This document shows positions 1-7,740 of a stretch of 64,000 nucleotides of DNA, piece by piece (position 1 is the first letter of the stretch; each line of letters begins with the position of its first letter). The DNA comes from Brevundimonas viscosa. Its GTDB lineage: Bacteria; Pseudomonadota; Alphaproteobacteria; Caulobacterales; Caulobacteraceae. The stretch spans positions 62,001 through 126,000 of the forward strand of contig NZ_FOZV01000002.1 of assembly GCF_900116065.1 (NCBI RefSeq), in the 5' to 3' direction. The notes under the pieces are model-generated. The model worked only from the letters and a program-made list of their open reading frames with translations. It was not told where the DNA came from and did no database searches. Both the position numbers and the translations under genes were made by a program.

Positions 1-540
1 GGTCTCGGGAGCGCCCTGGTCTCCGACACGGCAATGGGGGCCGGCGCGGCCTTTCGGCACGAGCGCCAGATGGTTGATCCGGATGTCCCGCTGGACCGCC
101 TGATAGGACTCGCCTTCCGGCGTCACCCCGTCCTCGAAGGCGAGGTCGCAGACGTAGCCCATGCTGATCTCGCGGGTGCCGTCCTGCACGGCCTTGATCG
201 CCGCGGCGTCCATGAGAGCCAGCGGGACCTTCACGAAACCGCCGTCCCGGACGACGTCGCCGCCGACGATGCCGACGGCCAGCTTCTTCCAGCTGTCAGC
301 CGTCACGGCCTCGGCCGGGTGGTTGATGGTCACCGGCTTGAAGCCATAGCTGGCGAGGCTGTCGGCCGCGAAGACGCTCTCCGGCGGCCGGTAGACGTTG
401 ACGACAGCCAGATCCGGCCGGCCCACCTCGCGCCCGGCGTACTGCTGGATGCCGGTGCGGGCGGCGCGGACCTCGGCGACGGCGTATCCGTCCCGGGTCA
501 GGCGCACGCCTGCGATCGGCGCGGCGTCCGTGAACTGCAT
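1..540 (-). CDS. DUF2213 phage protein (prohead protease-like), 3' end outside the window
   Basis: My reverse-strand reading from the ATG at 540-538 gives an open frame to the left edge, beginning MQFTDAAPIAG and ending at the edge near VGDQGAPET. Around residues 155-165 it contains RINHLALVPKGRAG, the kind of NHLA-V-GRAG motif typical of DUF2213 proteins. These are encoded next to portal genes and are thought to act in capsid maturation as protease or scaffold-like proteins (family knowledge). It starts 17 bases after the portal stop, in the same direction, so it is part of the head operon. The C-terminus is missing, so activity cannot be judged. Confidence 0.85.
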   Translation of the reverse strand, partial: MQFTDAAPIAGVRLTRDGYAVAEVRAARTGIQQYAGREVGRPDLAVVNVYRPPESVFAADSLASYGFKPVTINHPAEAVTADSWKKLAVGIVGGDVVRDGGFVKVPLALMDAAAIKAVQDGTREISMGYVCDLAFEDGVTPEGESYQAVQRDIRINHLALVPKGRAGPHCRVGDQGAPET

Positions 541-556
541 GGCGATGTCCTCGGGT

Positions 557-2377
557 TCAGGCTTCGCGGAGCTTGCCGGTCCAGTCCTCGTCGATCTCCT
601 CGAAGATCTCCGGGCCGAACACGAGCTTGCCGCGGTACGGCTCAACCTTGCTCAGGTCGATGTCGCCGCCGGCGTAGGTGATGGTGACGTGTGGCTGGTA
701 CTCGGGGAAGTCCCACGAGGCCCCGGCGTCCCGGCGGATCGCCTCATGCCGCCAAGACAGCTCGGACGAGTTGAACAGCAGGACGACCGCGCCCTTGTCG
801 CCGAGCTTCTCGACCAGCCGGGCGCCGCCGGGGTTCACGGTCAGCTTGCCGTCCCTGTCGCCGGTCCAGGCCTCGCCCGCCTTCATCCAGTCGACCGGCG
901 CGCGGCTGAAGGCGACGGTGACGTGCAGGTCCTCGGCCGGGGTGGTGGTCGCGAAGCCCTGCGCCTTGGCCCACTCGATGAATTCGGCGGCGTTCAGGAG
1001 CTTGCGCTGGACGTAGAGGGTCCGGGGCGCGGCGTCGTTGGCGGCGAGTTCCTCTGCCGGCGGGGTGAGGGCGGCCTGGGCGTCCTTATCCTCGCCGTCC
1101 TGCTCCGAGAGCTTGCCGTACTCCTCGATGGCCGCCTCCAGCCCGGGCAGGTGGCCGTCTTCGATCATGGCGTTGACCAGACCGTCGGACAGCGCCTCCA
1201 GCGGCATCAGGGGCGGCGACATGCCGCCGGTGCCCGCGATGGCCCGAGCCCCGTCGGCCTTCGTCTTGAAGATGTCGGCCTTCTCCTTCTCGCTGATCTG
1301 CCACAGCGGGGCGAAGGCGAAGTGCACCTCAGGCGGGCGGGCGCCCAGCGCTGAGCGGATCAGGACCTCGTCGACGCGTTCCAGCCGCGGCCTGACGTAG
1401 ACCTCCTGCTCGGCGGCGAGCCGGTCGTAATAGTTCCGGAGGTCGCTCTCCCCGGTGGCGTTCAGACCATCCGGGGACTGGCCCAGGAGCCGGGTGGCCG
1501 GGATGTCCGCGGCGCCGGCGGCGATTTGCAGGTAGAGCCGCAGCACCTCGGGCAGCTGGGTGAAGCTGATCTGCTTCTGGTTCCACTCCTCGGCCGCGTC
1601 CATGACGAGCGCGTTCGAGATCGACTTCGCCTGGTTGGCCAGCGCGATCCGCTCCAGCACCTTCGTCCGGTACGCCTCGTCCCCGACGTTCGCCATGAAA
1701 TCCGGGATCTTGAAGACGTCGACCTTGGCTTCCTGCAGGAGCTGGGCGATCCCGCCGGCGGCGAGGCCCGCGTTCTTCACCGCGTCGTCGATCGCCTGCA
1801 GGACAGACTCGCCCCAGCCTTGGCCGACGGTCAGGTCCGGAACGTCGGCTCCGATGAACGGGATGACCCGAGACGGGTGCAGCGTGAGCGTGCCGCCCAT
1901 GGTGTAGCTGACCGGCTCGCCCCAGCGCGGGGAGGCTGGGTCGCGCTCAAGCTGGCCGGCGGCGATCTCGTAGCGGCTGGCGACGTGGATGAACTCCAGC
2001 CTGCCCTCGCTCACGCTCTCCGGCCGGAGCGGCTGCGACGGGTCCGTGTCGCCGGTGCCGAGGATCAGGGCCGAGCCGCCGTAGAGCCGGGCCAGCTTGA
2101 TCGCGCGAGCCAGCTTCGGCCAGAGCTGGAGCCTGGCCTCTTCGGCCTCGAGCTTCTCGATCTCGTCCGGGCCGGCCTGCCAGTTCCGCCGCTCCCGGAC
2201 CATGTCGAAGGCGGGGATGTCGATCACCTTCCGGGCAATCCAGTCGCCGCGATAGGCCGCGAGGGCCTGCGCCGGGTCGAGTTCGTTGACGTACCAGGCC
2301 GCGGCCGAGGACTTGTCCTTCGCCGTCCCCATGGAGGTGACGAGGTTCACGAGGCGGTCGCGGACGCCGAGGAACAT
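557..2377 (-). CDS. Phage portal protein (DUF1073 type) fused to a C-terminal Acb1-like 2H phosphodiesterase domain
   Basis: 606 aa. Residues 1 to about 430 read as a DUF1073-type portal, which forms the ring through which DNA enters the head: early ARKVIDIPAFDMVRERRNW, later RLLGQSPDGLNATGESDLRNYYD. Residues about 449-606 form a separate domain with two HxT motifs, HVTV at 485-488 and HVTI at 563-566. Two HxT/S motifs are the catalytic signature of 2H phosphoesterases, and in the Acb1 family this domain degrades the cyclic nucleotides of CBASS defence (established knowledge). The start overlaps the terL stop by one base. Portal role is secure; anti-CBASS activity is inferred from the motifs and the known occurrence of portal-Acb1 fusions. 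Confidence 0.9.
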   Translation of the reverse strand: MFLGVRDRLVNLVTSMGTAKDKSSAAAWYVNELDPAQALAAYRGDWIARKVIDIPAFDMVRERRNWQAGPDEIEKLEAEEARLQLWPKLARAIKLARLYGGSALILGTGDTDPSQPLRPESVSEGRLEFIHVASRYEIAAGQLERDPASPRWGEPVSYTMGGTLTLHPSRVIPFIGADVPDLTVGQGWGESVLQAIDDAVKNAGLAAGGIAQLLQEAKVDVFKIPDFMANVGDEAYRTKVLERIALANQAKSISNALVMDAAEEWNQKQISFTQLPEVLRLYLQIAAGAADIPATRLLGQSPDGLNATGESDLRNYYDRLAAEQEVYVRPRLERVDEVLIRSALGARPPEVHFAFAPLWQISEKEKADIFKTKADGARAIAGTGGMSPPLMPLEALSDGLVNAMIEDGHLPGLEAAIEEYGKLSEQDGEDKDAQAALTPPAEELAANDAAPRTLYVQRKLLNAAEFIEWAKAQGFATTTPAEDLHVTVAFSRAPVDWMKAGEAWTGDRDGKLTVNPGGARLVEKLGDKGAVVLLFNSSELSWRHEAIRRDAGASWDFPEYQPHVTITYAGGDIDLSKVEPYRGKLVFGPEIFEEIDEDWTGKLREA

Positions 2378-4014
2378 CAGACGTTGTCCAGCGAGTAGGC
2401 CGGCTTCGTGTCCACGAAGGTCAGCATCAGCGCGTCGGCGTAGTCAGGGGAGGCGATGCCGCGACGGGCGAGGGCTTTCTTCTGCTCGATCACGATCTTG
2501 CCCTTCTCGTTCTTCTCCCACTTCACCAGCGAGAGCTGGAGGCAGAGGGTGTCGCTGTCCTTGTCGCCGGAGGGCAGGGCCAGCAGGTCGCTGACCGAAT
2601 GCTCGACGCCGCCGGGACGGCCTTCAATGAAGGCGACGTGCTCATGCGTGCGCTGGAGCGCGGTGCGGCAGAGCCACCAGACCTCGGCCTTGGAGTTGCC
2701 GAACATCTCCTCGGAGGTCCGTCCGTCAGGCCAGCGGCGCTCTGTCGGCGGAAGCCCGGTGTTCACGGCCGAGACCGTCAGGCCCGCCACCTGATTGTGC
2801 TTCAGGGTCGAGGCGACGCCGGCGCCAACTCCGGGGGCGTCGAAGTTCAGGAAGGCCGCCCCGTCCGCCTTGGCGATCGCGAGACCCCAGTGCGCCGTCT
2901 CCGTCGTGTCAGGGTCCCCGCGAGACTGCGGCTTGGCCACGACGGGCCCGCGCCGGGTGACCGCCACCGACTTGGACTTGCCCGCGCCGACGTCGAGGCC
3001 GGTGACGCCCTGGTTCGACGGCGAGAGCCGCGGCTCCAGCGCCGCGAGCCGCTTCGCGCTCTCCACCCAGATGGCCGGGATGCAGATGCCCTCGACCGAG
3101 GCCGAGTAGTCGATGTCGTACTCCGAGGCCCAGGTCGTCGGGTCGGAGAAGCTCGCCTGCTTGGCGTCCGCCCACTCCTGCGTCTTCCGCGGGTCGTCGC
3201 GCCAGTGCAGGCGGAAGATCTGGCGCGGCTTCAGGATCGAGTGCCGCTTCCTCGCGAACAGGTTCCCCATCCCGTTGACGGAGGAGACCCAGATCACGAC
3301 GTCGGTGTTGCCGGACAGCGCCTTCTCGACCGTCTCGGCGTTGGGGACGAAGGCCGCCTCGTCGACCACGTAGAGCGAGGAACGGCCGCCCCGGCCCATG
3401 TCCTCGCCGCCTTCGCCGGAGATCACCGCCCCGGTCGCCGGGTTCGAGATCCGCATGTAGTTGTCGTGCTGCGTCCAGACGAAGCCCTCAGGGAGCATCT
3501 GGGGCGGCAGGCGCCGGAGCATGATCCGCAGCTTCGCGAAGATGCTGTCCGGATTGTCCTTCTTGTCGACGTAGTCGACCTTGCGGGAGCCGAAGGTCGT
3601 CTTGAACCCGGGGACGAAGAGCCAAGCCCACAGGGCGAAGCCGGCGCATAGGTAGGTGACGCCGGTGTCCCGCGACTTCTCGCAGAGGCCCTCCTCGTTT
3701 CCGTCCACCCGCGCCTTCAGCCAGGTGATGAACTCCCGCTGCTTCGGCCAGAGCTTGAACGGGACGTAGGCGCCGCCCGGCTTTCCGACGAGGCGAGGGT
3801 CATAGGTCCAGACGTGGCGATCGAACCAGTAGAGCGGATCGGCCGCGCACTTCGCGATCTCAGCCTTCCAGCCGCCGGCCTCGGCTTCGATGCGCTCCCG
3901 CTCCGCCTTCTCCCGCTTCAGCCGCGCCCGCTGTTCGAGGAGGGCGAGGTACTCACGCTTCGCTGGCAGGCTCAGGTTCGCCGTCGCCGGCTTCAAGCGC
4001 GGCGATGCGAGCAT
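2377..4014 (-). CDS. terL: Terminase large subunit
   Basis: 545 aa packaging motor. A Walker A-like segment EKSRDTGVTY lies at 112-121 and a Walker B strand LYVVDEA at 214-220, the ATPase that drives DNA into the prohead. A second domain begins near 335 with GLDVGAG (Asp 341), matching the first acidic residue of the RNase H-like nuclease that cuts the concatemer; SPDYADALM near the end fits its last acidic motif. The order terS-terL-portal is standard for tailed phages. The annotated ATG overlaps the small-subunit gene by 62 bases, so a slightly later start is possible. Confidence 0.93.
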   Translation of the reverse strand: MLASPRLKPATANLSLPAKREYLALLEQRARLKREKAERERIEAEAGGWKAEIAKCAADPLYWFDRHVWTYDPRLVGKPGGAYVPFKLWPKQREFITWLKARVDGNEEGLCEKSRDTGVTYLCAGFALWAWLFVPGFKTTFGSRKVDYVDKKDNPDSIFAKLRIMLRRLPPQMLPEGFVWTQHDNYMRISNPATGAVISGEGGEDMGRGGRSSLYVVDEAAFVPNAETVEKALSGNTDVVIWVSSVNGMGNLFARKRHSILKPRQIFRLHWRDDPRKTQEWADAKQASFSDPTTWASEYDIDYSASVEGICIPAIWVESAKRLAALEPRLSPSNQGVTGLDVGAGKSKSVAVTRRGPVVAKPQSRGDPDTTETAHWGLAIAKADGAAFLNFDAPGVGAGVASTLKHNQVAGLTVSAVNTGLPPTERRWPDGRTSEEMFGNSKAEVWWLCRTALQRTHEHVAFIEGRPGGVEHSVSDLLALPSGDKDSDTLCLQLSLVKWEKNEKGKIVIEQKKALARRGIASPDYADALMLTFVDTKPAYSLDNV

Positions 4015-4405
4015 CGATCTCTTCCTCTGTCAGGTTGGCGTACTCGATGGGCCCGCCGTTCCGCCCGGTGTGCTCCCGCTTGTCGACGATCAGGCCGTTC
4101 AGCTTGGCCACGTCCATGAGGGTCTGACGGGCGACGCCCAGCTTGTTGGCCTCGGCCGTCCGCTCGCACTTCTCGGCGATCTTCAGCAGGCGTTCGGAGA
4201 TGCTGGCGACGGTGATCTCGGCGCGGGTGGCGGCCTTCTCGAGGATCTCGGCGACCCGGCGCTCGACGCTTTCATTTGCTTTCAGGCGAGCCGCGTTCCC
4301 GCGGTTCTCCTCGTAGCCCGCGAGGACATAGGCAGCGTCGGCGGTTTCACCCTTGGCCAGGGCCTGGGCGAAGCGCTCGTGCTTGGGGTTGGAGAGAGCG
4401 GGCAT
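3953..4405 (-). CDS. terS: Terminase small subunit
   Basis: 150 aa from the ATG at 4405. An upstream in-frame GTG (4441) is less likely because MPALSNPKHERFAQALAKG is the usual beginning of this family (NPKxExFxxxLAxG). The N-terminal part fits a DNA-binding helical domain (ETADAAYVLAGY, helix-turn-helix-like); the centre is helical and the end is acidic. Small terminase subunits recognise the packaging site and load the large subunit. The site itself is often in or near this gene, and the structured DNA just upstream (4442-4733) is a candidate. Confidence 0.88.
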   Translation of the reverse strand: MPALSNPKHERFAQALAKGETADAAYVLAGYEENRGNAARLKANESVERRVAEILEKAATRAEITVASISERLLKIAEKCERTAEANKLGVARQTLMDVAKLNGLIVDKREHTGRNGGPIEYANLTEEEIDARIAALEAGDGEPEPASEA

Positions 4406-4441
4406 GTCGCGTTTCTCGACTCCCGTTAACGATTGTGGCAC

Positions 4442-4733
4442 GGTTCAATAGTTCCGAGCCGATCCGCCACTTCAGACGTGGCGGGCACCCGGTGACGACG
4501 AGAGCGTGCCGCGCGCTGAGCGAAGGACGATGCAGCCCGGAGGGCCAAGCGGAGTCTGAGGGCCGGAGGCCCTACCGCCTCACGTGTCGGGTCTGACACG
4601 CGCCGGAGGCTATTCTAGAACGCCCGAGGCAGCCGAACCGAAATCCGACGGGGAGCGGTCAAACACTCCGAGGTGGCCTGTCCTTCCAACCCCACCGGGT
4701 CGGAGGCGCCGAAGACCCGAGGGAACCCGGCCA
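4442..4733. other. Non-coding, hairpin-rich stretch upstream of terS
   Basis: No convincing gene. Several perfect inverted repeats stand close together: GCCC-GGA-GGGC at 4534-4544, AGGGCC-GGA-GGCCCT at 4559-4573, and CGTGTC-GGGTCT-GACACG at 4583-4600. The region separates the leftward terminase operon from small rightward ORFs, so it should also hold the terminase-operon promoter, but no clear -35/-10 pair was identified. Possible roles are a packaging (pac/cos) site or a structured RNA; neither is proven. Confidence 0.5.
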
Positions 4734-4829
4734 ATGCCGCAAGTTTTCTCGATCAAGGTGACGGTCAAGGCTGACGTCGCAGCAATCCTCTCGCGAGTGG
4801 CGCTGCTTCTGATGATCCTGACGACCTAA
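4734..4829 (+). CDS. Possible 31-aa hydrophobic peptide
   Basis: A short ORF from ATG 4734, with GAGGGA 9 bases upstream, followed within 6 bases by a strong terminator. The product has a charged start and the hydrophobic C-terminal stretch ILSRVALLLMILTT, which could insert in a membrane. It runs against the terminase operon. No family recognised. The hairpin plus T-run directly after the stop is the main reason to believe the region is transcribed rightward. Confidence 0.35.
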   Translation: MPQVFSIKVTVKADVAAILSRVALLLMILTT

Positions 4830-4833
4830 CCAG

Positions 4834-4868
4834 GGGGCGGTTCCGGCAACGGGCCGCCCTTTGCTTTT
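4834..4868 (+). terminator. Rho-independent terminator
   Basis: GGGCGG (4835-4840) pairs with CCGCCC (4854-4859) and is followed by TTTGCTTTT on the plus strand. It sits right after the 31-aa ORF, so it probably ends a short rightward transcript. Confidence 0.6.
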
Positions 4869-4974
4869 CAACCCGCCAGCGCCAGCCTTCGCCGTAGCTC
4901 CGCACATGGGCGGCGGGGGTATGCGTATCGATCCGGCCGGGCGGTAGCCTGGTGGCCCCCTTAAGGAGACCGCC

Positions 4975-5127
4975 ATGATCCGCTTCGCCTGCCCCGCTTG
5001 CCGCTGCTCGATCCTGCTCAAGCTTTTGACCACAGGAACGGTGGTTGGGTCGTCTCGCTGCTCGATGACATGTTCGGCGTCTGAAGCTCGAGCTGAGCTG
5101 TGGTGTCTGCTCGCCCGGACCCTCTGA
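4975..5127 (+). CDS. Possible 50-aa cysteine-rich (zinc-ribbon-like) peptide
   Basis: ATG 4975 is preceded by a very good ribosome-binding site (TTAAGGAGACCGCC). The product begins MIRFACPACR, a common start for small zinc-ribbon proteins, and has later Cys residues (RCSMTC). The second half is unlike a normal protein. In the third frame the DNA ends with HRNGGWVVSLLDDMFGV and a stop, which looks more protein-like, so a frameshift around the middle is possible. Function unknown. Confidence 0.4.
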   Translation: MIRFACPACRCSILLKLLTTGTVVGSSRCSMTCSASEARAELWCLLARTL

Positions 5128-5133
5128 GGCCAT

Positions 5134-5164
5134 CAAAAAGGCCCCGGACGCAAGGTCTGGGGCC
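5134..5164 (-). terminator. Terminator of the long leftward phage operon
   Basis: Stem 5140-5149 with 5155-5164 (GGCCCC/GGGGCC core), followed on the minus strand by TTTTT (complement of 5135-5139). It lies about 50 bases past the stop of the SEC-C gene at 5216, so it ends that transcript. Confidence 0.75.
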
Positions 5165-5215
5165 GTTCGGGCGCGAGTGCACCTATGGCTGGTGTCTGTG
5201 ATTACCTGTCCGGTG

Positions 5216-5938
5216 TCAAGCGGCGGCTGGCTTCCCGCAACAGTACCGATGCTTTCTACCGCTTCCGCACTGACACTTCTCATTGGCGATCAGCCGCGCC
5301 TCTCGCCGGCGCAGCGTCTCTAAGACTTCCCACCCAATCTGGCGAATCGAGTAAGCCTCCGCTTGCTCTAGCGGCGTCTCGGTCTGGCCATCGCTGAACA
5401 TCCAGCCCAGCGAGTTTCGGCGTGCCAGGTCATCGTAGGTCTCGTCGATCGTGCCATCGACGTGCGCTCCACCGTCTTGGTTCGCAGCGATCAATACGAG
5501 GTCACGCCGGCGCAACATCCTGTTTGAGCCGTCTTTTATGACCGGCTCATTCCACCAAGCATCAAATGCCAGCTCACGGGGGGCGAGAGGGCCGCCGCCC
5601 GGCGTCTGGCAGAGCGCCACGTAGCCGTTCCTGCCGGATCCCCCAACGATCCCGATGAGGCCGTGGTGGCTCATGAGGTTTCCATCGTCGTAGGGGAACC
5701 CTGAGCTCACAAACTGAATGCCCTTCTCACCGAGGTGCGTCAGTAGCGAGGTGGAAGAGCCGGTGTCGTGCACCACAGTACGAACCGCCGCGGCAATCCG
5801 CTTGAACTCCGCTGTTCGTCCCTCGTCGAAGCCAGAACACGAAGCTTCCAAGTATCCAACCTGCTCAGCGAGGTGCTCATGGAATCGGGCGGCGCTGACG
5901 CTCACGCGAGGGGGTGCCGGTTGCTTCTGTTTGGCCAT
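5216..5938 (-). CDS. Unknown phage protein with C-terminal SEC-C metal-binding motif
   Basis: 240 aa. The last 20 residues contain CQCGSGRKHRYCCG, a complete SEC-C motif (CxCGSGxK...CC), the zinc-binding tail known from SecA and many unrelated proteins. The first 200 residues match no family I recognise. They hold a G-rich segment GLIGIVGGSGRNGY near the middle and a conserved-looking WW pair (FDAWWNEP). Last gene of the leftward operon, 2 bases after its neighbour with a GGAG site at the right distance, and followed by a terminator. End-of-operon position suits an accessory function, but the role is unknown. Confidence 0.8.
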   Translation of the reverse strand: MAKQKQPAPPRVSVSAARFHEHLAEQVGYLEASCSGFDEGRTAEFKRIAAAVRTVVHDTGSSTSLLTHLGEKGIQFVSSGFPYDDGNLMSHHGLIGIVGGSGRNGYVALCQTPGGGPLAPRELAFDAWWNEPVIKDGSNRMLRRRDLVLIAANQDGGAHVDGTIDETYDDLARRNSLGWMFSDGQTETPLEQAEAYSIRQIGWEVLETLRRREARLIANEKCQCGSGRKHRYCCGKPAAA

Positions 5939-5940
5939 GC

Positions 5941-6747
5941 CTACTCCAATCCGTAGGCGATAGCTGCACAGTCCAGCGCAACCATCAAGGCCTCCGATGT
6001 GCGCGCCCGCACTGATCCGCTGCTCGACAAACTAAGCAGGTTCGACCCCTTCCCCGCGATCTCCCGCAGGGCCCAGACCGCCCGGCCCTGCCGCTCGACG
6101 TCGCTCCGGCCGAGGGCACCGCGGAAGGACGGATCCTCCTCCTGGATCATGGCCTCAAGGTCTCGGACGAACAGCTCCCGCTCCGCCCGCTTCTCCGCGA
6201 ACCCGTCGCCGCCCCGAACGATCTTCCGGCTCTGGTCGATCGGGGGAGGGGTCAGGCCCTTCTCCGGGTCGAGGAGCTCGTAGTCGGCGCGGTAGCGGAG
6301 GCCGGCCGCGTGGTGGGTGCTGGTGATGGAGCCGGCGGTGAGCAGGGTTTCCAGCCCATCACGGCTGGCCCGGGGGGCGCCGGCGGTGCCCGGCTGGCGG
6401 GAGACGCCGATGTCGAGGCCCCGGAGCGCCTCCAGCCCACGCAGCTCCTCAAGGTTCGCCTCGGCCTCGCGAGCTCGCAGGGTGGCGTCGATCTCCCGGT
6501 CAAGCGTCTCCAGCATGTGATGGCCCCAGCGGCGGGTGGCCAGGTCGTCCGAGGCTAGCTTCGCTTCCGCGTTCGCCAGCCGCAGGGCCTGGCCGTCAGT
6601 GAGCTGGACGCCGCGGATGGAGATCGGCGACCAGTTGTCGTTCGCCGTGGCGATGTTGTCGTTCGCCCCGACTACACGGGGTAGCGACGGCTTGGCGTAC
6701 CGGGCCCGCTTCTGCTGGCGCTTCTTGGCGCGGTCGGTTTTGCTCAT
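5941..6747 (-). CDS. Hypothetical phage protein
   Basis: 268 aa from the ATG at 6747, which overlaps the preceding stop by three bases (ATGA); a longer upstream frame reads through that neighbour and is rejected. Basic N-terminus (KTDRAKKRQQKRARYAK), a charged helical middle (residues about 55-115), then AGLRYRADYELLD and a C-terminal part ending in ALMVALDCAAIAYGLE. The RYRADYE segment with a C-terminal helical domain loosely resembles DUF6456-type phage proteins, but this is only an impression. Role unknown. Confidence 0.75.
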   Translation of the reverse strand: MSKTDRAKKRQQKRARYAKPSLPRVVGANDNIATANDNWSPISIRGVQLTDGQALRLANAEAKLASDDLATRRWGHHMLETLDREIDATLRAREAEANLEELRGLEALRGLDIGVSRQPGTAGAPRASRDGLETLLTAGSITSTHHAAGLRYRADYELLDPEKGLTPPPIDQSRKIVRGGDGFAEKRAERELFVRDLEAMIQEEDPSFRGALGRSDVERQGRAVWALREIAGKGSNLLSLSSSGSVRARTSEALMVALDCAAIAYGLE

Positions 6748-7235
6748 CGGGGGCGCTCCCAGAGGGTGAGGGGGACAGCATAGCCGGTCGTGAGGGTGTG
6801 GCGCGGATGGCCGTCCTTGGTGATGCCGAGGCAGTGCAGCGGGCGCCCCACGGCATCGCTGATCGCCGCGACAGTCCGCCAGCGCCCACGCAGATGAGAC
6901 GGGACCTTGGCCGGCGGTCCCCAACAGGCGACGACGATGTCAGCGTCGGCCATGATCTGCCGCAGGTGGTCATCGTTCACGGGATCACGGCCGGTCTCCA
7001 GCCGGCGCAGGCCCTTGATGTCCGTTGAGACCAGGGCGAACAGGTTGCCCTTGATCAGCCGGCCCCAGCCGTGGCGCTCACCGAAGCCGATGTCCTTGCG
7101 GATGGTCTGGTCGTTCCGGTCGTCGTTGGCGATCGACGGATTCACGCCGATCATGGCAACCGTCGGCCCGGCCCGGCCGAGGTCGCGCTCCAGCCGGTAG
7201 CGGTAGAGGCCGCAGGGGGAGAAGACCGCGTTCAT
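6744..7235 (-). CDS. DUF1643 family protein
   Basis: 163 aa. MIGVNPSIAN, DQTIRKDIGF and KGNLFAL match the DUF1643 pattern (xxLNPSxAD, D.T...., NLFA). This small globular family is common in phages and mobile elements; its biochemical function is not established. ATGA overlaps at both ends place it firmly in the leftward operon. Confidence 0.85.
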   Translation of the reverse strand: MNAVFSPCGLYRYRLERDLGRAGPTVAMIGVNPSIANDDRNDQTIRKDIGFGERHGWGRLIKGNLFALVSTDIKGLRRLETGRDPVNDDHLRQIMADADIVVACWGPPAKVPSHLRGRWRTVAAISDAVGRPLHCLGITKDGHPRHTLTTGYAVPLTLWERPR

Positions 7236-7399
7236 GCCGCCGCTCCTTCAACGTCGGGCCCGGGCGCCCGCTTCTCCGCCTCAATCGCGCGGCTCACCGC
7301 ATCCGCCGCGTCCATCAGGGCGAACTTCAAGGCCGAGCCGGTCGGGGCCGAGGTGATGCGAGCGACGATCTGGCGCTGGATTTCGTGGAGGTCGGTCAT
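7232..7399 (-). CDS. Small hypothetical phage protein
   Basis: 55 aa from the ATG at 7399 (MTDLHEIQRQIVARI); the longer upstream frame is a shadow of the neighbouring gene. It is helical and Ala-rich with a Pro/Gly tail. Start and stop overlap both neighbours, which supports translation. No family recognised. Confidence 0.6.
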   Translation of the reverse strand: MTDLHEIQRQIVARITSAPTGSALKFALMDAADAVSRAIEAEKRAPGPDVEGAAA

Positions 7400-7740
7400 C
7401 ACAGCCCCCGAATGCGGGTCATGCGGCCGCAGTGGTCGCACTTCGTCCGGGACCGCTCGGCCCGTCGCTCGCTGGCCCGCTTCGCCGCCTGCTGCGTGGC
7501 GTGCATCCGCCGGTCCTCGCGGGCGAGCTGGACCAGCACCCACATCGGGTTGACCTTGCCCTTGCACCGGCCGCACGTCACATCGGCGTCCGCCTCGCTC
7601 ACGGTGTAGGTGGCGAACAGGTGGTTGCAGGTTGGGGCGCCGGGCACCTCGTATGGCTCGACCAGCACGCGATCATCCGGAGCACGCTCTCGGAATTTCA
7701 CTCCCAGCGGCCGGACGTTGTCGGGCATCTCCTCGCTCAC
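7399..7740 (-). CDS. Zinc-ribbon-like phage protein
   Basis: 113 aa, GTG start overlapping the upstream stop. Two CxxC pairs are visible, CGRC at about residue 56 and CDHC near residue 101, with a basic helical stretch between them (QQAAKRASERRAER). The residues GKVNPMWVL after the first knuckle recur in phage zinc-ribbon proteins. Likely metal-binding and possibly nucleic-acid-binding; function unknown. Confidence 0.7.
   Translation of the reverse strand: MSEEMPDNVRPLGVKFRERAPDDRVLVEPYEVPGAPTCNHLFATYTVSEADADVTCGRCKGKVNPMWVLVQLAREDRRMHATQQAAKRASERRAERSRTKCDHCGRMTRIRGL

Noticed and set aside
34..1354. Long plus-strand frames over the DUF2213 and portal genes
   Set aside because: Their products are Arg/Gly/Pro/Ala-rich with no domain, while the minus strand gives recognised phage proteins.
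4765..5283. 172-aa minus-strand frame between terS and the SEC-C gene
   Set aside because: It crosses the terminator at 5134-5164 and reads through the antisense of small ORFs; no domain or ribosome-binding site.
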